This document shows positions 26,201 through 34,700 of a stretch of 64,000 nucleotides of DNA, piece after piece. The translations under genes were made by a program, and so were the position numbers. Below the pieces are notes generated by a model. It saw only the letters and a list, made by a program, of their open reading frames with translations, was not told the origin of the DNA and ran no database searches. Origin of the DNA: Pseudorhodoferax sp. Leaf265 (GTDB lineage Bacteria > Pseudomonadota > Gammaproteobacteria > Burkholderiales > Burkholderiaceae_C); the NCBI RefSeq assembly GCF_001422365.1, contig NZ_LMMT01000006.1, forward strand, positions 100,488 through 164,487, in the 5' to 3' direction. How positions within the stretch are numbered: position 1 is the first letter of the stretch; each line of letters opens with the position of its first letter.

Positions 26201-27691
26201 ATGCGAGACGAATCGACCTTGCTCAGGACAGCGCTGCTGTTGCTCCTGCCAGTCGTAGGGGGATGTGCGTCCTGGCGAGCCTCGTTCAATGAGGCTGTGA
26301 CGGCCGAGGCAAGCGAACAGTACGAATCCGTGGACCGTCACAGCTCTTACCCTGCTTTGCGGCGTAAGAATTTCGAGCAAGTGAACCTGCTTGAGCTGAT
26401 CGATCCGAAACACGAACTTGTGGCTAGCGGAATGAAGACTTGGGACGTAGATGACACGGAAACGAACTACGGTCGCAAGTACGATCTGGCTTTTGCCTGG
26501 TTTCGAACCAACGGTCATCCGCCTGAGGCCAAGCGCCTGCAGCGCAACAGCGTTCAGGATCGGATCCTGGCCGTCTCCACCTCTCGGTGCAACGTCTACA
26601 AGACGTTTCTCCGTCGCCAGCAAAGCGATGTCAACTTCGGTCTCGGGTCCTTGACGACGTTTGCAGGGGTGCTTGGTGCAATCCTTCCGGGCGCTACCGC
26701 CGCTCGCAGTCTGGCTGGTACCGCAGGCTTGTTCAGCGGTGTGCAAGCCGAGTACAACCAAGCCTACTTCAGCAACCTTGCCGCGCACGTTGTGGTCCAG
26801 GCAATCGAGCTGCGGCAGAACCGGCTCCGCAAGGAACTCGTCGAAGCAAGGCAAGGCAAGGGGATCGATGACTACTCGCTGGAGGCAGCGATCAGCGACG
26901 CCATAGCCATCGACGGCAACTGCTCCGCCCTTGCCGGGCTGATCGAGGCGCAGGACTCGATCAAGGAAGTTGAGACGCCGGGCTTGAGAATGGCCGCGCG
27001 TGCCATCACAGGCGCTCGTGCCTTGCAGGAACTTGGGGGGAGCAGCGTCAGCGACCTGCAAAAGAACGGAACTTACGAAGCGCTAATGTCGGTTGCGAGT
27101 GGGAGCGTACCGTCTTTGCTTGTGACGTCGGTGCAGACCGGGGGCGTGTCAGGTTCCTTGGGGGTGACCGTCACTGGCGCCGCCAACGTCGTGGACGCCG
27201 TGGCGGCTCAGGCCGACTTGCAGGGTGGCTTCCTCGCGAAGGCGTTCGACTTGCGAAACAAAGCTTCCGATGAAGACAAGCGTAGCAAGCTGATGCCCGC
27301 CGAAGTGGGCGATGCCCTTCGGAGCAAGCTGGTTGAAAAGCTTGATCTGTCGAACGCCAAGGAACCTTTCAAGACGTGCGCAGCGAAGCTGAAAGCAGCT
27401 GCATCCGATCTGGGCGCGAAAAACGCGAACCTCATGGTTTCGCAGGGCGACAAGGTGGAGTCGGCAAAAGCGTTGCAGGAGGTCGAGGTTGCGCAGTCCA
27501 ACGTGCGTCTGGCCATGACACGGTTGGACTTGGTAAGGGACGAGGCCAGATCTCGGGTGTTGGCTTTGGGAACCGCTGCGCAGAAATCGCTTTCGCATGC
27601 CGACCTTGCGGTGCTCGACAAGAGCGCACTGACGGCACTCATCGCCAACTTGCCATTCGATCAGAACAAGGTCAGCAGCAGCTGCGTCTGA
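26201..27691 (+). CDS. Lipoprotein with central hydrophobic hairpin, function unknown
   Basis: This 496-residue protein has a lipoprotein signal peptide (LLRTALLLLLPVVGGC) with the lipobox cysteine at residue 22. A conserved-looking block near residues 120-200 includes SRCNVYKTFLRRQQ followed by a glycine- and alanine-rich hydrophobic stretch (GSLTTFAGVLGAILPGATAA and TAGLFSGVQAEYNQAYF), which could insert into or lie on a membrane. The C-terminal 150 residues are helical with an ALQEVEVAQSNVRLAM coiled-coil-like segment. The start at 26201 is set by CGGAGG four bases upstream. It should be anchored in the inner or outer membrane facing the periplasm. No enzymatic motif is visible. It precedes the peptidoglycan peptidase and the two lipoprotein hydrolases. 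Confidence 0.75.
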   Translation: MRDESTLLRTALLLLLPVVGGCASWRASFNEAVTAEASEQYESVDRHSSYPALRRKNFEQVNLLELIDPKHELVASGMKTWDVDDTETNYGRKYDLAFAWFRTNGHPPEAKRLQRNSVQDRILAVSTSRCNVYKTFLRRQQSDVNFGLGSLTTFAGVLGAILPGATAARSLAGTAGLFSGVQAEYNQAYFSNLAAHVVVQAIELRQNRLRKELVEARQGKGIDDYSLEAAISDAIAIDGNCSALAGLIEAQDSIKEVETPGLRMAARAITGARALQELGGSSVSDLQKNGTYEALMSVASGSVPSLLVTSVQTGGVSGSLGVTVTGAANVVDAVAAQADLQGGFLAKAFDLRNKASDEDKRSKLMPAEVGDALRSKLVEKLDLSNAKEPFKTCAAKLKAAASDLGAKNANLMVSQGDKVESAKALQEVEVAQSNVRLAMTRLDLVRDEARSRVLALGTAAQKSLSHADLAVLDKSALTALIANLPFDQNKVSSSCV

Positions 27692-28010
27692 TCGCCAAAG
27701 TTCGGTATGCGCAACTTGAGAGCTTTGCATGCGAACCGCGATTCCGGGCGCGAAGCGCCCAGACCGATGGAATCGTGCGCCGCTGAGTGCGCGTTTCGAC
27801 CCATGCACGGTTGGCCGACAGGCCACGCGTCGGATGAGGCGCTGGGGTTGCTGTGGCGTTGGTCGCACTGCCAAGCGAGGGCGCTGCCACTCGATTGCTC
27901 GACGTGCGCCGATGGCGCAAGGCGTAGCCGTGCGCCCTGGAGGGCCCTACCAAGAGGCATTCGCATGACCGGGTCCATCCCATAAACGTTTCACTTCGGT
28001 TGGAGACCGC
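27692..28010. other. Gene-less stretch, 319 bp
   Basis: No gene or strong hairpin recognised. The end of the interval holds a GGAGACC ribosome site for the peptidase gene. Confidence 0.45.
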
Positions 28011-28865
28011 ATGCCATCTCTCAGATTGAACCAAAGCGGACCGCTCGCTGCCTTCTTCAATCGTTTTCTTGTCGAGCGCGGCTTTCCGGCTGGCGGCGGC
28101 GACGTCTTCGACGCCGTGTCGCACGAGGGTACGAAGCAGCTTCAACGCTGGATCAGGGATCAAACAAAGTCCAAGGCCGTGCAGGTCGACGGGCTCCCTG
28201 GAAACCAGACGTTCGGCTACGCATGCGCAATCAGCGACTCCGATGATTTTTATCCGGCGGGCATCGCTGCGGCATTGGGCATCGCGTACCCCGAGCGTCT
28301 GCTTGGATTGCCACAGCCCCCCACGGTCGACACCCAGAAGACGACGTTCGGCGCGATCGTCTTCGATCGTGCACCGACGGTTTCGAATCCGGAACGGATT
28401 GTCATCACCAACACGTTTGCCACCAACATCGTCGCCGTGACGATCCCTCAGCTTGTCGGAAAGGTGGGGGCTCCGGCGTCTGGCCAAGTGAAGGCGCACA
28501 AACTGATCGTGCCGCAACTGCTCGCGCTCTGGAAGGCGTGGGAGCAGGCGGGAGTGCTTGGGCTGATCACCGACTTCGGTGGTCTTTGGGTACCCCGACT
28601 TGTGCGCGGGAGCACCACGACCCTCAGCAACCACGCGTGGGGCACGGCCTTCGACGTAAACGTCAGCGCGAACTGGCTAAATCATCTCCCCGCCTTTCCA
28701 GGAGAGAACGGGAGCTTGTTCAAGCATGTGCCCATCGCACAAGACTACGGCTTCGGGTGGGGCGGCCACTACAAGCGCCGGCTTGACGGCATGCATTTTG
28801 AAGTCGTAAAGGTACTGCCAGCTGTGGAGTTGGTGAACGTGAACGAAAAATACGGCGTCGGTTGA
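28011..28865 (+). CDS. M15-family peptidoglycan peptidase with N-terminal wall-binding-like domain
   Basis: The 284-residue protein combines a peptidoglycan-binding-like region (residues 1-75: LAAFFNRFLVERGFPAGGGD and VQVDGLPGNQTFGYA) with a C-terminal M15/VanY-type zinc peptidase (about 150-275). The catalytic motifs are SNHAWGTAFDVN, giving the histidine and aspartate ligands, and LDGMHFEV, giving the last histidine. Such enzymes cut D-amino-acid-containing bonds of the stem peptide or crosslink. There is no signal peptide or membrane helix, so export must use a holin-like, phage-tail-like or type VI route, or lysis. A GGAGACC site precedes the ATG. It lies between two lipoprotein genes in the envelope group. 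Confidence 0.85.
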   Translation: MPSLRLNQSGPLAAFFNRFLVERGFPAGGGDVFDAVSHEGTKQLQRWIRDQTKSKAVQVDGLPGNQTFGYACAISDSDDFYPAGIAAALGIAYPERLLGLPQPPTVDTQKTTFGAIVFDRAPTVSNPERIVITNTFATNIVAVTIPQLVGKVGAPASGQVKAHKLIVPQLLALWKAWEQAGVLGLITDFGGLWVPRLVRGSTTTLSNHAWGTAFDVNVSANWLNHLPAFPGENGSLFKHVPIAQDYGFGWGGHYKRRLDGMHFEVVKVLPAVELVNVNEKYGVG

Positions 28866-29119
28866 TGACCTGATGCTTCATCTGGAACCGCGGATTAGGA
28901 GCGGCCAATCTATAGCGCTCACTTCGCTGCCGCATGGCGCAAGCACACATCCATTTGGAGATGAATCGCTGTGGCCTGCTGGGGTAGTGAACAGATTGGG
29001 GAGAAGTGCATGAAAGCGAACTGCACTTGGTGAAGTGCGTGGCGATCGCGTCTTGAATAGAGAAAATGGTAAGTCTCGCCTTGCCGCTTTTCACCTGAAA
29101 ACACGGGGGGGGATTTCTC

Positions 29120-30622
29120 ATGAATCGGTTACGTTGGCAGAGAATGCGCACGGCACTCCTTGTGGCACTTGCCGTGCCGGCCGTTTGGGGTTGCGCAGCC
29201 AACCGGAGCCAACCCGCACCGGTGCCAACGGAAGCAGCGATAGCCTGGAATGGGGAGCAGGCCTTGGCCCGCTTCTACTGGCCTTACGCCGCGATGGCCG
29301 CAAACGTCTATCAGTCGCAAGGATTGACGCACGCAGAGATCGCTCCTGTCGTTTCATCTCCCATTTTGCAAGGCCTAGCAGAACGAGCAGCTGAAGACGG
29401 TCGAGGGGACACGCTCATCGGCCATGCCGAGTCCTTCTACCGTCAGCGTGTCGCGCAGCTGTGCATGCATGAGCTTGCTCAGGCCGGATCGTCTTCGCCG
29501 AAGGACGCAGCAAAGGACGGGGCGGCGTCAGCCAACTGCGAGCAGAGCTGGCGGCTGTGCGTACTTGCTTCTACCGAAGCCGCCTGGACCGGAGACACCG
29601 ACAACAAGCACCCCGCTTGCCTCGTGACCCGCGAGATGTGCCTGGGCGGTCATCGGGGTGCCTGCTCCAGCGCCGACGCTGCGGGCATCATGAAGAATGA
29701 GGAGTTTCCCAAGTTTGATATGCCCATCCGTACCACGTTTGAGGCGAATTTCCTCGGCGGGGACCAGCGGCAGAAAGACGACGAGAAGCCGCTGTTTGTT
29801 TTCAAAAGGCCCGTCGATGACGATGACTGCAAATACAAGTCAGGGCAGGGCGAACCTAAGGTACCTGTCCAGCTGATTGGAGACGGATGGCAAGCGGTGC
29901 CAGAACTGCACAAGCAGACGCATCCAAGTGCCTGGCGGCTGTTTGTCCCGGAGTTGGCCATCGACGTCTGGCGCCGGCAGTCGAGCGCACGAGGCGATGG
30001 ACAAGGAAAGGATTCATTCGAGTACGCGATTGTCTTCAGAGGAACTGCTGGCGGCGGGGGATTGCTCTCGAATTTGCGCGGACTCTTGTTCGTAATGCAG
30101 CCGTTGTTCTGGGACCACTACCGTCAAGTTCGACGCGCAGTCGGATCCATCTTCGAGCAGATCGACCGGCTGCATAAGGTGGCAGACGTCTTGCACCTTC
30201 GATCGCCTGAAGAGTCGACCGAGCTTCAGTTCACGGCGGTTGGGCATTCGTTGGGAGGAGGACTTGCTACCTATCTGTACCTGAGAGATCCACGCGTAAC
30301 ACGAGCCGTCGTATTTAATGCCTCACCAGTGGATGGCTCTGGAACTGTTTCGCTCAAGGACCGGCAGAGCGATTTCAATGCTGCAGCGCGGATTACCAGT
30401 ACAGGCTCGTTCGCGCCCGCCGCCGCGGTCTACAGCCTTTTTGAACGAGGCGAGATTCTGACAGGCGCTTTCCCCTGCCAGACCGGGCGCATGTGGGGCG
30501 CCGAAGGTGGGCCTCAGGTGCAGTGCGATCGCGTCGACCTGAGCAATGGCAGCGTGGTGGACCAGCACAACATGGCGCAGCTGGCGTGCAAGCTGTTTTT
30601 GCGTAGAGGCAGCTCATCGTAA
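29120..30622 (+). CDS. Lipoprotein with class-3-lipase-like alpha/beta hydrolase domain
   Basis: This 500-residue protein carries a lipoprotein signal peptide with lipobox AVWGC (cysteine about residue 25). The C-terminal 250 residues form a lipase-like domain: the strand FEYAIVFRGTAGGGG, the nucleophile elbow VGHSLGGGLATYL near residue 375 with the catalytic serine, and a histidine candidate in VVDQHNMAQLA. The N-terminal half has many cysteines (CMHELAQAG, CEQSWRLCVL, CLVTREMCLGGHRGAC) likely paired in the periplasm. It resembles a lipase/esterase that stays anchored to the membrane. The ribosome site is a G-rich run six bases upstream of the ATG. It is followed 26 bases later by another lipoprotein hydrolase. 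Confidence 0.82.
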   Translation: MNRLRWQRMRTALLVALAVPAVWGCAANRSQPAPVPTEAAIAWNGEQALARFYWPYAAMAANVYQSQGLTHAEIAPVVSSPILQGLAERAAEDGRGDTLIGHAESFYRQRVAQLCMHELAQAGSSSPKDAAKDGAASANCEQSWRLCVLASTEAAWTGDTDNKHPACLVTREMCLGGHRGACSSADAAGIMKNEEFPKFDMPIRTTFEANFLGGDQRQKDDEKPLFVFKRPVDDDDCKYKSGQGEPKVPVQLIGDGWQAVPELHKQTHPSAWRLFVPELAIDVWRRQSSARGDGQGKDSFEYAIVFRGTAGGGGLLSNLRGLLFVMQPLFWDHYRQVRRAVGSIFEQIDRLHKVADVLHLRSPEESTELQFTAVGHSLGGGLATYLYLRDPRVTRAVVFNASPVDGSGTVSLKDRQSDFNAAARITSTGSFAPAAAVYSLFERGEILTGAFPCQTGRMWGAEGGPQVQCDRVDLSNGSVVDQHNMAQLACKLFLRRGSSS

Positions 30623-30648
30623 GGGGCTTTTCAAAACGGAGGTCTTGA

Positions 30649-32082
30649 ATGTTGGTTAAGAGAAAAAGTGCAGTCGCCACTATTCTGGCCGGCGTAACTG
30701 CCGTTGTCTCCGCTGCGATGCTCGTCGGTTGTGCAGGCCGACCAACTGGATACTTGTCGATCGAGGAACGCATCACCGCAAGAGGCGGTGTAGGAGAGAA
30801 CGGTGTGTTCCACGACGCGCTATACAACCCTGAGGCCATCGCTCTTCAATTTCCAGGATACATCGTTGGGCTGGACAAAGGACGTCGTGCCTCCGTTCTC
30901 AACGGCGCCGAGCTCCCTCCAGACGATCCGAGCGACTCGGAAGGTCTGAAAAAGGTAAAGAGCAGGGTGAAAGGGGACCCGAAGGTCCATTATGTATCTC
31001 ACGTGCTGCGGAGCAGCGGGCAGCCTTTCGGTCAAGGGAACTGCACGCTTTACTCGATGTACGGAAAGTGGGGCAACGCGGCGGATGCGGACCCGTCCGA
31101 TCTCAGCGAGACGCCTGGAGAGCCCTGCAAGTCGCGGTACGTCGTCGGAAGCGCTGACCGCGCATTTCAGGACTCCCGCTTGGCGATCGGCGCTTTGCAA
31201 GAGGAGATCGGGCAGCAGCTCGCGTCGGGAAAGGCCAATTACACCCACCTGCTCGTGGTGGTGATGGGGTGGAACACGGAGCAGATCGAAGCGGTGCGCA
31301 ATTTCAACTCCGTCGTTTCCCACATCAAGACCGCCTCGCGCGAGGCCGATTTCAGGCCGCTGTTCATCGGAGTCACCTGGTCGAGTTCTTGGAGCGCGAA
31401 CTGGTTTGAGCCTGCGGTCAAGGGCATAAGCTACGTCGCGAAGGCTCACGACGCCGACGAGGTCGGAGCGACTTGGATCGCGGAGATTCTCGACGCCGTG
31501 CGGCCTCATGTGCCGTTGAACATGCCGATGATTGCCATCGGTCACTCGTTTGGATCCCGCACTTTGGTGTCTGCCTTGTGTGCTGGGTCCGCATTCAAGT
31601 CGGCAAAGGATCGCCAACCACGTCGTTCATGGGACCTGTTCATTGCCTGGCAGGGGGCTTTCTCGATCCATCGCATGGAAAAAGACGGCTCTGGCGACGG
31701 CTTCAGCTACCAAGAGAACTGTCAGAACGATGTCCGTTCGATCGTCATGACCGCAAGCCAGCATGACAAAGCCAACGATCAGGCGTTTTGGGCCGATATG
31801 GCCGGCTCCATCAAATCCTGGCGGGAGACGTGTCCGCCCGAGGGAGGGCTTGCAGGCAACGGATTCCACTGCATCAGTTCGCGCAGTGTGCGCAACACGT
31901 CCATTGCAGCACTGCCGCTTGACGGTCATGCCGTCACGTATTTGGACGCGTCAAACGTTGTTTTCTTCAATCAGCCGAATACGGGGGGCGGCGCGCACAG
32001 CGACATCTACAGAGCAGTGCACGGGCGCTTGAACTGGCAGCTCATCCAGAGCGCTACACTCAAGAATCAGGCGACGCCATGA
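30649..32082 (+). CDS. Lipoprotein alpha/beta hydrolase, esterase-like
   Basis: The 477-residue protein begins with a lipoprotein signal peptide (VTAVVSAAMLVGC, cysteine about residue 28). The hydrolase core includes HLLVVVMGWNTEQ near residue 202, the nucleophile elbow IAIGHSFGSRTLVSALC near residue 297, and a late histidine in GGGAHSDIYRAVHG near the C-terminus as the likely third triad member. The arrangement resembles DUF900-like esterases. It is distinct from the class-3-lipase-like neighbour upstream but shares its lipoprotein anchor and gene orientation. Its stop overlaps the start of a short membrane-protein gene by an ATGA. Confidence 0.82.
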   Translation: MLVKRKSAVATILAGVTAVVSAAMLVGCAGRPTGYLSIEERITARGGVGENGVFHDALYNPEAIALQFPGYIVGLDKGRRASVLNGAELPPDDPSDSEGLKKVKSRVKGDPKVHYVSHVLRSSGQPFGQGNCTLYSMYGKWGNAADADPSDLSETPGEPCKSRYVVGSADRAFQDSRLAIGALQEEIGQQLASGKANYTHLLVVVMGWNTEQIEAVRNFNSVVSHIKTASREADFRPLFIGVTWSSSWSANWFEPAVKGISYVAKAHDADEVGATWIAEILDAVRPHVPLNMPMIAIGHSFGSRTLVSALCAGSAFKSAKDRQPRRSWDLFIAWQGAFSIHRMEKDGSGDGFSYQENCQNDVRSIVMTASQHDKANDQAFWADMAGSIKSWRETCPPEGGLAGNGFHCISSRSVRNTSIAALPLDGHAVTYLDASNVVFFNQPNTGGGAHSDIYRAVHGRLNWQLIQSATLKNQATP

Positions 32083-32240
32083 CCTGTAGCGATCCATCGG
32101 AACTGGCGATGCGGGCAATGCTTCAAGAGCACGCGCTGCTGCGCGCAGAGATCAACGATCGACTGAAAACGGCTTTCTCGTACGTGGCCTATGCGGGCGC
32201 GCTGCTGGCGTTCGCGATGCCAATGATCGAGAAGTGTTGA
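32079..32240 (+). pseudogene. Small membrane-protein gene truncated at the edge of an IS3-family element
   Basis: The frame starts inside the upstream stop (ATGA overlap) and encodes 53 residues: MTCSDPSELAMRAMLQEHAL followed by LRAEINDRLKTAFSYVAYAG and one membrane helix ending at MPMIEKC. The pattern (a charged LRAEINDR helix leading into a membrane segment) resembles the beginning of longer small membrane proteins with several helices. The reading frame stops just where the IS3-type sequence appears to begin (about 32235), so the 3' end was probably lost on insertion. Alternatively it is a complete 53-residue single-pass protein. Confidence 0.5.
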
Positions 32241-33110
32241 TTTCCGGGGGGTGCGGCAGAAAACTTGGACGGTTTAAGCAACGAGCCCAAGGTCGCGCCT
32301 GTACTCGATGGGGCTGCGCGCTCCCAGCGAGATCTTGATCCGATCCTCGTTGTACCAAAGGATGTACGCGTTCAACGCTGCGATGAAGTCCTCGATCGTC
32401 GTCGGCAGCCAGTTGCGCGCATAGAACAGCTCGATCTTCAGGCGGCCGAAGAAGCCTTCACACGCGGCGTTGTCCGGCGAGCATGCCTTGCGAGACATCG
32501 AGCGCGCAAGCTTTGCTTCAGCGATCCGAGACAGCCATCCAGGCCATCGGTAGTGAGCGCCGCGATCGGAGTGCACAACGGGCCGCTCGTTGCTGGCTGT
32601 GACGGTCTCGATGGCCGCGTCCAACATCGTGTTGACAAGCTCTGCGTCCGGGCGCGTTCCGATCGTCCAGCTGACGACCATGCCATCGAAACAGTCGATC
32701 ATGGGCGACAGGTACACCTTGCCCGCTGGGATCTGGAATTCCGTGATGTCGGTGAGCCACTTCTCGTTCGGCGTAGCTGCGCCGAAGTCGCGCTGCAAGA
32801 GGTTGTCCGGCGCAGGGCTGATCTCGCCCATGTAGGAGCCCCGTATCGCCGGCGTTTGGGCGTGGCGGCAACCAGGCATTCCTGCTTCATCAGCCGCTGC
32901 ACGACCTTCTCCGAGATGTTCAGGCATTGCCAGGTCAACGAGGCCTGCATTCGACGGTAGCCGTAGCAGTGGGAGCCGGGTTGAGCACGCCTTCATGTGC
33001 CCGAGTTCCGTGCAGCCGTCGAGCCGACCTAAAGTTGACACAGGCGTGAGCCCCATTTTCAACGCGGTACGCAAGGGCAAGTGCGAGTCGCCGAGCGCGC
33101 GTCAACTTAA
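32235..33110 (-). mobile_element. Remnant of an IS3-family insertion sequence
   Basis: The interval covers the broken transposase and its flanks. The left edge is placed where the upstream membrane-protein frame ends (near TGTTGATTTCC); the right edge is uncertain because no matching terminal inverted repeat or target duplication was identified. An unrelated 8-bp inverted pair (AAGTTGAC at 33032-33039, GTCAACTT at 33101-33108) lies within the right flank. Confidence 0.5.
32274..33000 (-). pseudogene. IS3-family transposase (orfB type), frameshifted and 5'-incomplete
   Basis: The C-terminal 190 residues are a typical IS3-family DDE integrase core: WLTDITEF (first Asp), VHSDRGAHY (second Asp) and the glutamate in CEGFFGRLKIELFY, ending SPIEYRRDLGLVA. 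The preceding part of the same protein (HCYGYRRMQASLTW to PKRRRYG) is in another frame; the switch lies at a four-base C run (plus strand 32839-32842), one base longer than needed. Upstream of HCYGYRRM the frame meets a stop, and no orfA was found. The element is decayed and probably immobile by itself. Confidence 0.8.
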
Positions 33111-33219
33111 GACGATGGCGGCGCCCTTGTAGATCCACGCGGGCCAGCCTTGGACGGCGTGGCATGCTCGCCAATCGAGAATGGGGGCGTCGGGTTCATT
33201 CCGGCTCGCCCCGTCAAGG

Positions 33220-33705
33220 TCAACTTGCTACCTGCTCTTTCGGAGCTGGGGCCAGATCCTCTTGCAGCCAAGCCGAGCCCGCGAGGTCCGTTGGTGCTCT
33301 GCAAGTCGGGCAGAGAACTGCCAAGTAGTCCAAATCTAGAACTGAATGGCCACCATCGATGTCGACCTCGGCTTGCAGGTAGGCCCAGTGCGGTTGCGCC
33401 ATATCCACGGGACTGGAGCATCGAGCGCAGGCCTCGAAAGGTCTAATACCTGGTGCTTCGTTAGGCAGATCGAACTTCTCTGGTTCCAGCAGAACTGGCA
33501 TGTGGTTCGCCCGACATCGAGGCGAACAGTAGGTGCCAAGCCCCTCTCCCCAGCGGGTGGAGACTTCGATTTTCAGCCCGTGGGGATTTCCGCTGTCGTC
33601 TCCCTCGATCACTTGCTCGACGCCCCTCGATACCTCGAAGAGGCGGCGCTCGATCGGCTTTTCGCAACAGTAGCAGTAGTATCGGTCGTCAACAGGTTCA
33701 CTCAT
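33220..33705 (-). CDS. Cysteine-rich putative zinc-binding protein, hypothetical
   Basis: This 161-residue protein contains four cysteine pairs: CYCC near residue 10, CSPRC near residue 60, CARC near residue 95 and CPTC near residue 135. The first two and last two pairs could form two zinc-ribbon or treble-clef sites. The body has an acidic character (VEQVIEGDDSGNP, AEVDIDGGHSVLDL). An in-frame ATG at 33750 would add 15 residues; neither start has a strong ribosome site. No homologue was recognised. It is an isolated leftward gene in accessory DNA of lower GC content. Confidence 0.65.
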   Translation of the reverse strand: MSEPVDDRYYCYCCEKPIERRLFEVSRGVEQVIEGDDSGNPHGLKIEVSTRWGEGLGTYCSPRCRANHMPVLLEPEKFDLPNEAPGIRPFEACARCSSPVDMAQPHWAYLQAEVDIDGGHSVLDLDYLAVLCPTCRAPTDLAGSAWLQEDLAPAPKEQVAS

Positions 33706-33925
33706 TTTTAAATCCAGATTAAGGGGGGTCAACTTTATTCCAGTCGCCATGTTCGCTCAATGATGTTGTGCGTGAGTTGAATGCCGATAAGAGGGCTAAA
33801 ACTCTGCTTCTTCGGTTTCTCTGGCGAAGGCGTGTGGATAATGGATGCCTTTTGGGAGGATGGGGCCGGGTTATAGGACCAGTCGGAAGCGGATTCGAGC
33901 CTGACATCTCAAGACTTCGCCATGG

Positions 33926-33957
33926 AAAAAAAGCCCGCCGGCCTAAGGCTGCGGGCT
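33926..33957 (-). terminator. Rho-independent terminator of the leftward three-gene operon
   Basis: On the reverse strand AGCCCGC and GCGGGCT form a stem followed directly by seven T residues. It lies 28 bases after the stop of the gene ending at 33985, the last gene of the 35242-33985 operon. Confidence 0.8.
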
Positions 33958-33984
33958 GCACCAGCAATTCAAAAATAGAATTGA

Positions 33985-34449
33985 CTAGTCTGGCCAAAGG
34001 GTGACGGCAAGCAGTCGCTGGTACTCCATCGCGCCTCCGAACTCGGTCATGAACGTTTCCAGTGCTGGCGTCAAGCGGATCAAGGCCTCAGGCGGATCAT
34101 CAAGTTCATCGGGCATCCATGCCAAATCAAAAAACTTTCTTCCGCGCTCGGGCCAGACGGTCATCATGTTCGAGAGCGACGGATCGGTAGGACGTCTTTG
34201 GCAACCCGACGCCACGAGAACATTGATGCCGTCGAACTGCAGCACCCAATGTTCCGGGGCGCCATGCCTGCTCGGCACGTGCTTGCCTTGCGCTTTCACC
34301 CGTTCCGGCACGGTGCGAATGGCCCAGTTCGCGATGTCCTGCACCGCCATCTGTTTTTTGATTTTCGTTTTTGGTTGGGCACGAGGTGGCTTAGGTCGAA
34401 TCACCTTGATCCCGTCGAGTGTCACCATGTGAATAGTCGGGCCGCTCAT
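33985..34449 (-). CDS. Hypothetical protein, third gene of coupled operon
   Basis: The 154-residue protein starts at 34449, overlapping the stop of the upstream gene by an ATGA, with AAGGAAG upstream. The N-terminal 35 residues are basic and proline-rich (IRPKPPRAQPKTKIKKQ). The rest is a compact alpha/beta-looking domain containing HWVLQFDGINVLVASG and WPERGRKFFDLAWMPDEL. No family was recognised. It is followed by a strong terminator. Codon use is less GC-biased than in the flanking chromosome, as expected for acquired DNA. Confidence 0.65.
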   Translation of the reverse strand: MSGPTIHMVTLDGIKVIRPKPPRAQPKTKIKKQMAVQDIANWAIRTVPERVKAQGKHVPSRHGAPEHWVLQFDGINVLVASGCQRRPTDPSLSNMMTVWPERGRKFFDLAWMPDELDDPPEALIRLTPALETFMTEFGGAMEYQRLLAVTLWPD

Positions 34450-34700
34450 GGATGGCTTCCTTCCACCACGCGCAACCCGCCGCGACGCTCGTGTACCGCG
34501 ACAAGGCGCATCAACTCCAAACTGTAAAAGTCTCGGCCTCCGTCGGCGATGACAGTGCGATTGACGGACCCGTGGCGTCGTACGTACTCGCGCAGAAGGC
34601 GCATTTGCTGAGTGCCGAGAGGGTCCGGGCTTGATACGACAAGCTTGAGGGGCCCGCTTCTTGCGTTGCGGGGAGCGGGCTCTTTGGGGCGCCCGCTCAT
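34446..34700 (-). CDS. Small basic hypothetical protein, second gene of coupled operon
   Basis: This 84-residue protein is joined by ATGA overlaps to both neighbours (start 34700 in the upstream gene, stop 34446 in the downstream gene). It has a basic proline-rich N-terminus (MSGRPKEPAPRNARSG) and a helical segment MRLLREYVRRHGSVNRTVIA that could bind nucleic acid. Function unknown. Confidence 0.6.
   Translation of the reverse strand: MSGRPKEPAPRNARSGPLKLVVSSPDPLGTQQMRLLREYVRRHGSVNRTVIADGGRDFYSLELMRLVAVHERRGGLRVVEGSHP

Noticed and set aside
33032..33108. 8-bp inverted pair AAGTTGAC / GTCAACTT as a miniature mobile element
   Set aside because: The repeats are short and no target duplication or family resemblance is visible; it could arise by chance or belong to the IS flank.
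33768..34004. Forward frame of 78 codons downstream of the three-gene operon
   Set aside because: It runs across the terminator of the opposite-strand operon and has no ribosome site or conserved features.
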